A stretch of DNA of 64,000 nucleotides from Lantana camara (taxonomy: Eukaryota > Streptophyta > Magnoliopsida > Lamiales > Verbenaceae), in NCBI GenBank assembly GCA_037501455.1, contig CM074858.1, positions 83,922,501-83,986,500 on the forward strand, written 5' to 3'. This document shows positions 1 to 12,832 of the stretch, one piece after another (position 1 is the first letter of the stretch; every line of letters begins with the position of its first letter). A model generated the notes under the pieces. It saw nothing but the letters and a program-made list of their open reading frames with translations. It was not told the DNA's origin and searched no databases. A program made the translations under genes and the position numbers.

Positions 1-1193
1 AAAGAGCCAAATCACGTAACTGGCACATAAAATAACACATAACACTTTAAATAAGCACCTAATATATCACATTATAACATAACTCATGCATATATAAGTT
101 TAATTCACATAAACAAGGCAGAACATGCAAAGAGATTTCATACGTACCATTTAAATGGTTAGATATTCAAATCACATTTACATTTAGCAAATAATTCCAT
201 AAAATTAAAATAAGGATCGAAACACAATATATAATAACTTATTAATATATTAGGATCATAATTGGGGAGGGAGAAAACATATAAAGGCATATACAAAGCA
301 AGAACAACCAATAGATTCAAGAAAAGGACCGAAGGATCGCGTGCACGGCTTCAGAACGAACGCCTTCGTTACAACAGCATTTTGGCCTGCCTGGTGGACT
401 GAACGGCCATTCAATCCTCTCCTCTTTGTGCTCTGAATGACCATGCATGTCTACAGTAGCTGCAACTATGGCTGAACGGTCGTTCGGTCCATATCTTCAC
501 CCCGGGCCAACTATCTTTCGGTTGTGCAGATAGCAGCTCTTTCTTTGAATTTGCAGCTGAAAGCTGACCTAAAACCTTGGGAAAATAGGGGATACATATA
601 GAGAAAGATATATACTTGATAACCTTGCAAAAACACACGAAAATAAGCACAAAAATCCATCAATGTAGTCCCATAAACATGACAGCAGCTAGGCATGGAA
701 GAGCAGATTTCTATTTCCAAGTTTCATGCTCAAAAACTCAATGTTTCTTCAAAGTCATAAATGGTATTTCATTCATCACATATCTAACATGAAGTACGAG
801 TCAATAATTGAGGCAAAGAAGTTCATAAGATCAGCATATATGAAGCAAAACAACACAACACTCATGTTATGTCATGAATTCCAAAAAGATGAGCAAACCC
901 TTACTATTCATATATCTTTCCAAAGTCATATTAAACCAAGATTAAAACATGAATTTCATGGATCAAATGAATCATAGAAGGATGAGGAAATCAAAATTAT
1001 GCTTACCTTCAAGAGTTGATGAAGTATGGAAGAGGTTGAGCTCAAAAAATCACAAGGTTGAATAGGGGCTTCTTCTCTTCCTCTTCTTTCTTTGGTTTAG
1101 TAGCTTTTCCTTCTTCTTGGGGGTATGAATCTCGAAATAGGGCTGATAGGTGGGAGAGAGGAGTGACTCTAGTTAATAACCTCATGGTTTAAA
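1..1193 (-). mobile_element. Partial Tekay-like LTR (A)
   Basis: This stretch is about 90% alike, by eye, to 7401-8580, which lies inside the better-preserved LTR C, so it is read as a piece of the same LTR family on the minus strand, running off the left window edge. It holds a splice-donor-like site (AAG|GTAAGC on the minus strand, GT at 1006-1005) and three imperfect palindromes with an AACGG(C/T)CGTT-like core between about 355 and 487. It ends abruptly at about 1193, where it is fused to the 3' side of a broken gag fragment. The fusion looks like a deletion junction. No gene is seen in it; the short open frames here are chance. Confidence 0.7.
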
Positions 1194-1746
1194 CCTTATG
1201 TCGATCATCACTAGAAATGTTCGGAGCATACTGCGCTAACCTGTCAAACTCATTAATATATTCTGTCACAGTCCTGTTACCTTGCCTCAGCTCCATGAAC
1301 TCTCTCAACCTTCGGTCCTGAGCCACCATTGGAATGTATTTATTTTTGAACTCCCAGATGAACACCTCCCAATTGATTGCTTCACATGAGGCCTCCAACC
1401 TGGTTCTCATGCTCAATAACCAACTATAGGCTTGCCCTTGAATGAGTGAGATAGTACACCGGGCTTTCTCCTGGGAACTGCGAGGAATGAGTTCCCAAAT
1501 CCTTTCTATTTGAGTAAGCCACTCTTCCTCTTGCATATCATTCCCTCCTTCAAACCGGGGAGGATTCTGATTCTGGAACTCCCGATAGATTGCGGTGATT
1601 TGTCCTACTTCATTAGCTATGAGAGGAGGAGCAGGAGGATCTTGCCGACGAGGCGAATGATCCCGATGATGCCTATGGTCTGGAGACCTATCACGACGAT
1701 GTCTACCATTATGATGTCTATGGGTAGGCATATCTGGAATGCACAA
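1189..1746 (-). pseudogene. gag: Ty3/gypsy gag fragment (N-terminal and capsid part)
   Basis: A 185-residue open frame starting with Met at 1746. The N-terminus is rich in His, Arg and Pro. From about residue 55 it matches the retrotransposon gag (capsid) family: an NPPRFEGG-type motif, then WLTQIERIWELI, then SLIQGQAYSWL, W..F...F..KYIP and FMELRQGNRTVTEYINEFDRLAQYAP. In the family this protein forms the virus-like particle. The frame stops just after DRHKV, before the zinc knuckle and pol, where LTR-A sequence begins, so the gene is truncated by deletion. It lies about 175 nt downstream of a primer-binding site and LTR B, as expected for a minus-strand element whose 5' LTR is B. Clade assignment (Tekay-like) rests on the neighbouring LTR and is an inference. 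Confidence 0.8.
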
Positions 1747-1920
1747 ATAAGGAAAGATTCAAATGCATGTTCGTTAGTATATGATTATGAATGCTAGCCA
1801 ATAGGAAATTAAGTAAGTAAGAAATAAAATAACATCAAAAAATAGCACAGTGGCACATAATCCTAAGCCGTACGACCTAGACAGACTCGACACGATACTA
1901 GAGCTCTGGTTTTGCAACCT

Positions 1921-1935
1921 AGAGCTCTGATACCA
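1921..1935 (-). other. Primer-binding site of LTR B element
   Basis: On the minus strand TGGTATCAGAGCTCT lies 8 nt after the end of LTR B. It matches the 3' end of initiator tRNA-Met for 12 bases. A second AGAGCTC copy follows about 15 nt later, so the segment can fold into a small hairpin. Confidence 0.8.
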
Positions 1936-1943
1936 CGCAAGGA

Positions 1944-4929
1944 TGTAGCACCCCAAAGCGTAGGGTTACCACTTCCCCCTCATTTTGACTCGACACATAT
2001 ACGAAATGGGAAATCCGTATACATGCACAAGTCAAAGCGAACGGGAGACAGACAAACACTCCTAAGCTAGGCGGATTCTAACCCTTACAAAATGCGTATT
2101 CAAATATCAAATTACAAGCACATGCGTAAGCGTAATATTTCAAAATAATTCACATACGAGCCCATCACAGGCCATAATTGAGCAAATATACAACATTTAC
2201 CAAGTTTATTCCAAAAGATCAACCTCGACAGGGGCAATTTAAAACCTAACATCTAAGCTGGCAAGGCCACAATATATACATGAACAAAATGTAGAGTGTA
2301 TGCAAGTACAACCCAGATGACTCGACTTAGACGAATACGAACCCGACTCGACTCAATGCTCCACCTAGCTCGACCAATGCATACCTGTACCAGCGAAACT
2401 AAAAGATGGAAAAGCGAGGAATCAGTCCATGACTGAGTGAGGGTTAACCCATGCACGCTATAGACATAACAGAGCAAAGCACATATCAAAATGTGAATGT
2501 TCATGAACCCAAGGATGATTTTTTGCACACCAACACATTTTCTAGAAGTAAAAGGATACATACGTATATAAGAGAAATCAAAATCTTAATCAGTCCATCC
2601 TTGTTTCACAAACTTAAAATAGAACAGAGCTCGGCGAGTACGAGCTTTCAAACCACATCCGCCAACACGCCTCAAAAGTACAAAAAAATAGAAATCAGAA
2701 CACAGAATCCACCATTACGCCATGGAAAGGAAGGGAGTGCACCCCAATCCTTTCATACACACGAATACATTTTGAGACGGGGGCTCATGACTCTTACCCG
2801 CTCCTTCGATAGGGTTATCACCAGCTCAAGATAACTGACCTGTACCAAACCTCCTGGAAATAAGCAAGTAATCTTAAATGAGGACTATACACAGGGCACG
2901 ATCCTAATAGCCCAATACCGTTCCAAGCTCCCTTACCCATAGCTTCCGGGCCTAATACATGAAGTATACACCAGTATCAGGAATGCACTTGCCATATCTT
3001 TCAATGGCTTATCTCGCAAGAGTACAGAGATCACATTTTATCACTTTAAATTCAAGAGTTACCATTTCTCAAAATCAAGGCATACATAAGCCCAAAATGA
3101 TGCACGTATCAAACAAAACCTTCAAGAGTGCAAATATGAAAAGTATACGTACATATATAACCTTAATACGTAGCTATTCAGGCCGGAAACAATCATATAG
3201 GGGTATTAGGGCATAACTAAAACACACCTAACCTCACCTTTGACAAAAGAGATCCAAAGAACAACACCGAACATGGAAATGAGCCTGACCCTCCGGGTTG
3301 AACTCTCCTGGGATCACCTCTGAATAAACAAAGAAAAAGACATAACATAGACTCGATCATGAACCACTTAGATGCACGACAATGAAAGGTGAATGCAACT
3401 GAATGCAAGAAATGGAATGCACGTTAGCAAGGATTTCATTTAGGTATGCCGAGCTATGGAGAAACAAATCACGGAGCATATTTTCAACTCATATCTTAGC
3501 ACCATAATCTGAACAGTACATAATTACATAATTTTACACGTTAGGAACAAGCTCGGTATGGAAAAATCACGAAAGAAATGGAAGAGAAGCTCAAACGAGG
3601 CTTCAGTTGAAATTTAACAAAAACGGGCACTTTTGTCAAGATGACCAGGCTGCAGGAAAATTAGAATATCTTAAAATTGAAAAGTCCAAACTTGGTTTTG
3701 TTTTTTGGAAATGAAATTAGACACACAGATCTTTCTGACCATATATGGCTTAATTTTTTATTCAAAGCGGATCAAAACAGTTTATTGTTTAAAGTTAGTT
3801 GAACGCAGAATTTCGGTAGATTGGCGACACAATATTGTATTGGGCATATCTCACTCTCCAGAATGAATTTTGACAAGCCATAAAAAGGAGAGTGTCCTAG
3901 ACTCAAAGAATATTCAGTGGTTACAAATTCAGGCAATTCTAAGATGTTTTGGGTGTGTAACAGCTGCGACAAAGACATTGCAGGAAACTGTGAAACAGGG
4001 CATAATAGGGAATTTTCTTGTGGGTTCGGTTTCTTCTTGTTCCAGGCCTCAAAACTTGCATATAAGGTCCATAACTCATACCTAAAGCACCTAAAATTCC
4101 AAATAAGGTAACATGCTACAATTAAATTCATTTTATGCAAGGACTTTGCAGTTTATGCACTTAAGAATCACATAAAGGTTATCAACTTTCAGCAACACGC
4201 AAGAATATCCAACTTCCCACATATCTCTGCACATATCTGAACTCCTAAGTTCTATAGCCAACTCTTAAAGCTAAACCATGCTGAAATGGAGGGGGAAACA
4301 TGATGAGGGACTCAATCCTTACCTCCCTTAATTGAAAAAAACGAAGGTGGAAGTAGATGGACAACTTGTTTCTTCACTTGTTTTCAATGATGTTTTTCAA
4401 CTTTTTGCTAGAAAGAAAAGGGGCTATACGTGGGGAAAGAAAAGGAAAAATAGATGTGGTGTTGCTACTGCCACTTGCTTTAACGTGAGGGAAAATGGAA
4501 GCAAAGAGGTGATTATGTGATGAATTTAAGAGCTGCTGCCACTCGCTTAAACGTGAGGGAAAAATAGAAGCAAGGAGGTGATGATGTGCTGAAATTAGGA
4601 GAAAAGAGAAAGAAGCTAGTAGGTGACTCATCTAGGTTCAATTTCAAGAATTAACCGGTTCACGTGGACCGATTAGCAAACGGTCTCCGAAAATTATGAG
4701 ATTAACGTCAGTCATCTCAAAACGTCAAAACGAATTCAACGGCGAAGACGGATCTCACGTAGCTCACCCTGAACTTAGGTTAATTCAAAGAAATTTCAAA
4801 GCGATCTATTAACATTCTTATCTAGAACTAGCTTGATAGAGTTACATTCGTTCAAAAGGATTCTTCGGTTGAACTTCCCACGATCCTAAAACTTGCTAAC
4901 CAAAACATTTAGACGAACTAGGCGTCACA
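1944..4929 (-). mobile_element. Tekay-like LTR (B), complete, 5' LTR
   Basis: In plus orientation it starts TGTAGCACCCC and ends GGCGTCACA; read on the minus strand it is TGTGACGCC...GGGGTGCTACA, the usual TG...CA form. It is 2,986 bp long. On its minus-strand downstream side come a primer-binding site and a gag fragment, so it is a 5' LTR. No matching 5-bp duplication flanks it, consistent with its being one end of an element rather than a solo LTR. It has a donor-like site (GAG|GTAAGG, GT at 4322-4321) and an acceptor-like site (ACAG|GTAT, AG at 2386-2385), about 1.9 kb apart. It differs from LTRs A and C around the donor, so it belongs to a different subfamily. No palindrome cluster was seen. 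Confidence 0.75.
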
Positions 4930-5698
4930 CCTCTTATCTTCTCGGACCATGTATGTACCTCTAGAGTTCGGAAACTTAATTGAATTCATCTCTACGCCCT
5001 TAAAAAATAATTTCGAACATTAAAGCAACCTTCATCGGCACTTGTTCTCTCAAACTTCAATCTAAAATCATCCACCCTCTTCAATCATTGCTCGAAATCT
5101 AGGAATTTCTTGAAGTCTCTTATGATTAAACTTAGAGGGATGTATTCGTAATAGAATCTCGAATGAAATTCTCCACCGGATTCCTTAAATTTGGATCTCG
5201 TTTCTTGAATAATTTCAAAGATCGATCTTGAATTTGAATGAGGAGTATACTTCACTTTTTCTAGGAATACCTTGAAGCTCAATCTTGAATTTAACTCCCC
5301 TTTGTTGGTATATCCCCGAAAATTCTTCCAAAGCCACACTATTTCGAACATCCCCTTATCGACTTTGACATCATCAACATTGAACAACTTCGGAGGGCAA
5401 AAATTCTCTAACCTCCTCGTAGACCAAAGATAATTGTCTTCCTTGTCATTTCTCGGTGATACTCATGGATGTTGAGACGATATCCTGAAATAAAAATACA
5501 ATTGCGAAAATATCGATGCATGAAAGGGTCTAGGTGCTTGTTCATATGCACAATTAATACAAATAATAACAAATAATTCACATATAAATGAGAGTGAATG
5601 CAAACAAACACATAATCCTAAGCCGAATGACCTAAACAGACCCAACATGACACTAGAGCTCTAGTTTTGCGACCAAGAGCTCTGATACAACTTTAAGA
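4930..5698 (-). mobile_element. Internal remnant of the LTR C element (5' leader)
   Basis: The part next to LTR C (about 5590-5690) resembles the leader next to LTR B: an AGAGCTCT hairpin and a degenerate primer-binding site TTGTATCAGAGCTCT at 5690-5676, after an 8-nt spacer. The first base pair of the TGG is mutated. The rest is AT-rich. A 100-codon open frame at 5387-5085 (minus) shows no family I recognise and is probably a chance frame or decayed untranslated sequence. Nothing else coding is seen. Confidence 0.55.
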
Positions 5699-8600
5699 TG
5701 TAGCACCCCGGAGCGTAGAGCACTACATCCCCCCCGCACCATAACCCGACATGTGTAACGAAATAGAGACTCTGCACACTCATCAAGCTATAGCGAACAA
5801 GTGACAAAGAAAATCACACCTAAGCTAGGCGGTCTAGACCCTAATTCAGAGGCGCAACAAAATCAAAACACATGCGGAAGCAACAGGATTAACAAACAGA
5901 CATATAATATCCAAGTAATTCAATTAGTTACATATGATACAAACATGCCCACCCCGGGCCAAATAAATTATACAAATTTGTGAATTCAAAATCTTATACA
6001 TATCCTTAATTATACATAATACCAAAAAAGAAAGATAAAGATGCAGAATGTAAAAGACTCGAACTCGGACTCGAATAACTCAAAAGAAAACCACCGCCTA
6101 GCACGAACTGAACCCTGCACCTACAAACTCAAGAAACAAAGGGGACAAAAAATAAGACAACGAGGAGGGATCAGTCCTAAAGACTGGTGAGGGGGCTAAC
6201 ACACTTACACGTACATATATATAAAGCAGAGCATATTCAAAGTCATGAAAGCTCATGAACCAGGGCGTGGTTTTTGCAGTCTAAATCATTTGAACACGTG
6301 ATATTATATATAGAGAAGAGTTAAGGCCGGAGGCCAAAATCAGTAAATTTCATAAACTAGGAATCTACTCCCGTTTCACGAACCATTTTCAGAGGCAAAA
6401 TCACACAACTTGGTGAGTACGAGTTTTAAACCACCTAACTCCATGCATATTCAAAAGCATAGGCGAAATTCAAATGAAAACATAAATCAAACACACATAC
6501 CTCTTCTCCGGATGGAATGGTTGTGCACACCCTGACCATCCGCACAAATATGTAAGGGTCATGAGTCTCATGATGCTCACGCCCAAGGATTCCATTCCCC
6601 ACTAAACCTCCTAGTGGGTTCCGGGTTGATCCTGTCAAAGTGGAGACCGTACTCAGGAGTAACTCGACGGCCCAACACTGTCCCGGAGCTCCTTTGCACC
6701 AATCTCCGGGGCCCAAGGCAAAGTGAAAAATGCATATACATATTCACAGACTTATCTTTCAAAGCCAAATCTCGCTGGAGCAAAACACACACCAACCCTT
6801 TTCAAAAACAAACAAATGAAAACGTAGCTTATATATATATATATAAAAGCGTTTTCAAAAGATGTCATAGTAAACGGGACAAATCCCACAAAATACGTAT
6901 CAAACACGTATCTATATACATATATATATATCATATATATATATATATATAAGTCGCATGTGGGCATAAAACTCATATAGGGTTGTAGGTCATAATAACA
7001 AAATGAAAGAAACCTCACCTTATCGACCGAAAAGGACGAAGCAAACCGCAACACACCTAAGAGACCACCTCCTTTCCCTCGGGACAAACCTATGAACAAA
7101 AAAAGAATGAAAGATGGACTTAGACTTAAAATGGACCAAATAGACGCTCGGCTAATGCATATGGATGCATATGATGCAATGCACTTCACATATTCTCAAA
7201 CTTAGGCATATCAGAAAAAATATCATACTATCGTATCAATGACACATAAATTAAGGTCATAACATATCAAATAAACTCATAATATGTCCTAGTATAGCAT
7301 ATCATAATCATATATGAGTTTAAGACACATAAGGGAAGCAACGGATACAAAAGGAACAATAAGAGGTAGCATTTAAGGCATATAGGTTCATACACGTATA
7401 CAAAGATCGAAATCACGTAACTGGCACATAACACTTTAAACAATCACCTAATATATCACATTATAACATAACTCATGCATATATAAGTTTAATTCACATA
7501 AACAAGGCAGAACATGCAAAGAGATTTCATACGTACCATTTAAACGGTTAGATATTCAAATCACGTTTACATTTAGCAAATAATTCCATAAAATTAAAAT
7601 AAGCACCGAAACACAATGTATAACAACTTATTAACATATTAGGATCATAATTGGGGAGGTAGAAAACATATAAAGGCATATACAAAGCAAGAACAACCAA
7701 TAGATTCATGAAAAGGACCGAAGGATCGCGTGCACGGCTCCGGAACGAACGCCTTCGTTACAGCAGCATTTTGGCCTTCCTGGAGGACTGAACGGCCATT
7801 CAGTCCTCTCCTCTTTGTGCTCTGAATGACTGTGCATGTGTACAGAAGTTACATCCATGCCTTAACGGTCGTTCGGTCCATATCTTCACCCCTGGCGAAC
7901 CGTCGTTTGGTTGTGCAGACAGCAGCTCTTTCTTCGAATTTACAGCTGAAAACTGACCCAAAACCTTGGAAAAATAGGGGATACATATAGAGCAAGATAT
8001 ATACTTTATAACCATGAAAAAACACATGAAAATAAGTACAAAAATCCATCAATTCAGTCCCATAAACATGACAGCAACAAGGCATGGAAGAGCAGATTTC
8101 TATTTCCAAGTCTCATGCTCAAAACTCAATGTTTCTTCAAAGTCATAAATGGTATTTCATTCATCACATATCTACCATGAAGTATGAGTCAATAATTGAG
8201 GCAAAGAAGTTCATAAGATCAGCAAATATGAAGCAAAACAACACAACACTCATGATATGTCATGAATTCCAAAAACATGATCAAACCCTCACTATTCATA
8301 TATCTTTCCAAAATCATATTAAACCAAGATTAAAACATGAATTTCATGGATCAAATGAATCATAGAAGGATGAGGAAGTAAAAAATATGCTTACCTTCAA
8401 GAGTTGATGAAGTATAGAAGAGTTTGAGCTCAAAAAATCACAAGGTTGAATAGGGGCTTCTTCTATTCCTCGTCTTTCTTTGGTTCATCAGCTTTTCCTT
8501 CTTCTTGGGGGTATGAATCTCGAAATGGGGCTGATAGGTGAGAGAGAGGAGTGACTCTAGTTAATAAAAGTCATAGTTTAGGCCTAATTGGGGTTAGGGT

Positions 8601-8850
8601 GGTCCCACAAACTCAAGACTGGTCAAAAGGTGTCACTTTGATGCGAGGTGCTCGTTTTGGTGGAATTTCGGAGGTCCAAATAGGCTTAGAAAATTACAAG
8701 GCTAGGTCCAAATAACTGGAGCTCGAGAATTCGGATTCGAATTTTGGAAGAATTGTCGGACTCTTAACGAAGAAAGAAAGCCAAGGAACCTAACTTATAT
8801 TTTTCTAAACCCGGTTGAACCCCCGTATTTCACCCGTAACTAGTCTCGCG
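5699..8850 (-). mobile_element. Tekay-like LTR (C), truncated at its U3 end
   Basis: Starts (plus view) TGTAGCACCCC at 5699 and carries the conserved LTR blocks: CATCCCCC, the CTAGGCGG motif, the acceptor-like TTTGTAG|GTGCAGG (AG at 6122-6121), a CTCCTAGTGGGTTCCGG block near 6605, a TA-rich tract near 6900-6950, palindromes near 7744-7911, and the donor-like AAG|GTAAGC (GT at 8394-8393). The expected TGTNACGCC start of the LTR is missing. At about 8.85 kb the sequence passes into LTR J in the opposite orientation, so the right boundary is approximate. Confidence 0.65.
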
Positions 8851-11741
8851 TGCGTTTCTAACCACCTTGCACTAAAATGGCCATATCTCCCTCAATTGTT
8901 GACCAAATTGACTCATTCTTGGGCGCACATTCTCCTCACTTAACCCCCTATCCATTTATTTTCCTCTTCATTTCGTTTCAGTAGGGGGAAAAAAGGAAAG
9001 AGAAGTAGCAAACCGAGATTGAGGGAGAAGAGAAGATAACACTATTCCTTTTACACTTTGCAAGCTCATTACACCTCCGATTCGCCTCAAATTCGAAAGG
9101 TAAGTCCATAATCTTATTCTCTATCTTCTTGTGGTCATTTTAACTCTTGCTGAATTTAATGGAGTATTGAGCATGCTTTGAAGATATATGTGAATAGTTA
9201 GGGTTAAGTGCTTTTTGATGAATTCTTGTTCGTTCTTGATGCATTTCTTGATTTGGAGCTGAATATATGGCCCTTGTAACTTGCTTGCTTCATTTTTATG
9301 CATGATTTTCGTGGTACTTGAGTGTGTATTGAATCACCATGGCTGCACTTCTTGAAAAGTTTGAAGAATGAGTTTGATTCTCAACCTTTTTGCATCCTTT
9401 ACTTGTTGCGTGAATTGTTGCTTGTATGGGAGTGATTTGCTACCTTTTTCTTGTTGCTTTTGGTTGTTGTTTGCTACTACTTTGGCCTGAGAAGGCCCCT
9501 ACTACTGCTTCCATGGTTGGAACAAGAAACAGGGCTGCTTTTCGGGAGGAAGAAGCAGCTTGGGGCGTGTAATGCCCCGTTAAGGCGTTTGGATGTAGAA
9601 GGAGTAACCCCCGTTACTCCTCCATTGTGAGCTGATGTGTTTATTAATGGGGTTACCCCCATTGTTTTTGGGAGGGTTAACCCCTGTTACCCCTCCCCTT
9701 TTTGCTGCGTGTGTGGTTGTTTTTGTGACAGATTTTGTGGTGTTAATCGTATACTTTTTTCTCGTTTTGTTTTCAATTGTATTCGTACTCTCCCACCCAA
9801 TTATGATCCCTACATGTTAACACGTGATTATATGATATGTTTGGTTATTCATTTTAACTTTATGAGTTCATTTGATAAGTGAAAACGTGGTTTGAATCGA
9901 TATGCGTTTAAGTGCTACGTGTGATATTTCTTTGCATCTCTTGCCTTGTTTAGGTGATTCAAACTTGAATATGCATGTGTTATGAGATAAACTGATATAT
10001 TATGTGATTAGTCAACATGTTATGTGTTTAGTTTACATGGCATTTAAGGAATTTAGATGTATATGTGCAAGATATGAACTTTTATGCCCCATATGTCATC
10101 TCTTGTTGCTTCATTTATATCTTTTGCTTCCTTATGTGTTTTAACTTCATGTATGCTCTTGATGTGCTATTATATGATGTGTTATGAGTCCGATTTATAT
10201 GTTATTGATATGATAACGTGGTAATTGATTGATGTGTCTACTTTTGAACTTATATGACTTGCATCGTATCATTTGCATCCATATACATTTGTCGAGCGTT
10301 TATATGGTTCAGTTTGAGTCTAAGGTTGTCTTTAATGTTTATCTTGTTTAGAGGAGTATCCCATTTGTGAGAGATTGCTCTGTAGGCGTTGGTTTTGTCT
10401 CCGGTTGCCCGGTTTCGTTGGTGTAAGGTGAGGTTAGGTTATAGTTAAACCCTAATGATATGTGTCCGATATCTATGCATGTGAAATAAGCCCTTAGTAT
10501 ACGTACTACGTGTGAAATATGAATATGTATGCCAGGTATGTTATATGTTATGTAAGTTTGAATACGGGATGATACGTAGGGCTAAGAACATGTTAGAATT
10601 ATGATTATGCTACGAATATGAATAGGAATATGGATACGATTATGATTCGAATAAGGTATGATTATGCTAGATTTTGAATATGTTTGAATATGTTAGACTA
10701 TGATAGAATGTGAATATGTTAGAATTTGACATACCTTAGATTATGCATGTTAGGATATGAATATACTAGAGTATGGTTTTGCTTTGTACGTGAAATGCTA
10801 AATACGTTTCGTTTATGTTTTGATTTTGAACCTGAATATGATGCGACTGAGAATACGAGTTTGGATATGAACGAGGTATGTCTTTGAATACGATACAACT
10901 CTGAATTTGACTGGGGCTCGGTGATTATGGGTAAGAGAGACTCGGAGCGACGAGTATTACTCTTGTACATGATCATCGAGATGTGGGTAAGGGAGATCCG
11001 AGATGGATAATATCCCTGTGCACATTTCCCCTTTTGATTTGAAGTTTGAGTTGTGTGTGTGTTTTCGTTATGTTAGTTGGTTATGTAATAGTTCGTGAAT
11101 AGGAGTGGATTCTTAATTATGTAAAAATTGGTTGTTTTGGCCTTCGGCCTAACTCTTTTACTCCCTATATATAGTATCACGTGTGAAAATGGTTTAGAAT
11201 GCAAAAATCACACCCCGGTTCATGAACTCCCCTCTTTGATATGTGTCGTGCTCCGTATACGTATGTACGCATGTGTGTGTAGCCCCTCACTCAGTCAGTG
11301 TGACTGACCCCTCTCTCTTCATGTTTTAGTTTGCAGGTTCCGGTCCGTTGGTTCGAGCTAGGCGGTTTGCTATCTTTTGAGTCCTTGGTAGTTTTAATCG
11401 AGTTTGCATTCTGTCTTAGAGCATGTTCTGCATTGTATACTTTGATCCTTTGTAATTTGAATTATGTATTTGTGAGGTTTGGTCGTGGAGGCAAGTTTGT
11501 ATTTAAATTGTTTTAGTTTTGTGTAACTTCACTATATGCCAATGTTTGTTTCGTTAATGCTTCCGCTTTTGTATGTTTATGTTTTGCGCGCTCTGTTTGA
11601 GGGTTTAGACCACCTAGCTTAGGAGGGTCTTTTGTTTGTCACCGTTCGCTAGTACTTGGAGTGTGTACGGATTCACCATTTCGTTACACATGTCGGGGCT
11701 CTAGTGCGGGGGATGTGGTGCCTTACGCTCGGGGTGCTATA
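8850..11741 (+). mobile_element. Tekay-like LTR (J), plus orientation, truncated at its start
   Basis: Ends GATGTGGTGCC...GGGGTGCTATA, a one-base variant of the GGTGCTACA LTR end, and contains the same blocks as the other LTRs in plus orientation. A perfect donor AAAG|GTAAGT (GT at 9100-9101) is followed by four GC-rich palindromes (9562-9697), a long T-rich stretch, the ACTCAGTCAG...GACTGACCCCTC block and the acceptor TTTGCAG|GTTCC (AG at 11335-11336), then CTAGGCGG. The TGT start is absent. No primer-binding site or gag follows at 11,742, so it looks like a truncated solo LTR fused head to head with LTR C. The left boundary is approximate. Confidence 0.6.
9562..9697. repeat. Palindrome cluster in LTR J
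   Basis: Four perfect or near-perfect inverted repeats lie in 136 bp: GGGGC...GCCCC at 9562-9578, GGAGTAACCCCCGTTACTCC at 9601-9620, AATGGGGTTACCCCCATT at 9646-9663 and one with GGGAGGGTTAAC / GTTACCCCTCCC arms at 9670-9697. They begin about 460 nt after the donor-like site. Confidence 0.75.
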
Positions 11742-12100
11742 TTCCTCCTAGCAACCACCCTATCTTCCAATTTTAATGCTTTCTCAGTTACCATAGCCCA
11801 TGTGGTTGAGACTTGAGAGAAGGCTTTTAATGGTGAATGGTCCTTTTTGTTTTAGTGGAAGGATATATAGTATGAATGGTTAGCATGTTTGGCCGCCGCT
11901 AATGATAACATGGGTGGCAAGCGGCTTGTATTAGTAGTGCCTAGGGTTTGATAGGCAATGCAACCATGATATTAGGAAGAGATAGAGGATTACCTTTCCA
12001 AATAAATGGACAATGGTAACAAATGATGCACTGTTGACTTGTTGTTCCTATTTAATTAGTAATTAATTCATCCATTAATTAATAAATCTATTTTTACTTT
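11742..12100. other. Unannotated spacer
   Basis: Between LTR J and the small MULE there is about 350 bp with no open frame of note and no match to the repeats elsewhere in the window. The last 9 bases (12092-12100) are the left copy of the MULE target-site duplication. Confidence 0.5.
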
Positions 12101-12832
12101 GGCAAAAATGCAAAATTGGTCCTGTAAGTTTGCAATTTTAGCAATTTAATCCTGTTCATTTTAAACTTTGCAATTAAATCCTGTAAGTTTGTAATTTTGG
12201 CAATTTTGGTCCTGTGCGTTTCGAAATTCGCAATTAAGTCCTGTAAATTCTAAAATTTTGCAATTTATGTCCGAATTCAAACAACGTCGGTTGTGCTTAA
12301 ATTCAGACTGAGCCAAACTCTTCTTTGTTTGAGCTGTTCCACACATGCAAACCAGAAGATCTCACTTATCCTGGATTGGAACAAGTATGTAGAGATCTTT
12401 ATGGACCATGGTCGTCCGTCTCAGATTTGTTGGTCGATAAGATCTCTGAGATTGAACAACTAGTTAGATCAGCTTGGCTATTTTTTCTGTTGAAAAAGAG
12501 TCAGTTGTTTGAGCAAGCTACCTTCTTATAAGCCCTCTGGATGACACGATATTTTCGTTCAAATATAATTATGTTTTTTTATTTAAAATTTCTTTTATTA
12601 GATACACCACATGTATAATAATTTTTTTATACAAGTCAGATATTTTCGTAATTTCATCCCGCCAGGTCAGCAAAGAAATGAGTCACGTGGCCAATTCCAG
12701 CAACTCATAAGTTTTCCTGTGAAAAGCGGACATAAATTGGAAAATTTTAGAAGTTATAGGACTTAATTGCAAATTTTGAAACACACAGGACCAAAATTAC
12801 AAATTTACAAGACTTAATAGCAAATTTACAGG

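Noticed and set aside
5085..5387. 100-codon minus-strand frame in the LTR C element remnant
   Set aside because: No recognisable motif; lies in untranslated remnant and has no partner elsewhere in the window.
1..8850. LTR-gag-LTR-gag tandem array formed by unequal recombination
   Set aside because: A and C are alike but B, between them, is a different subfamily, and B has no target duplication; a deletion-rearrangement history fits better.
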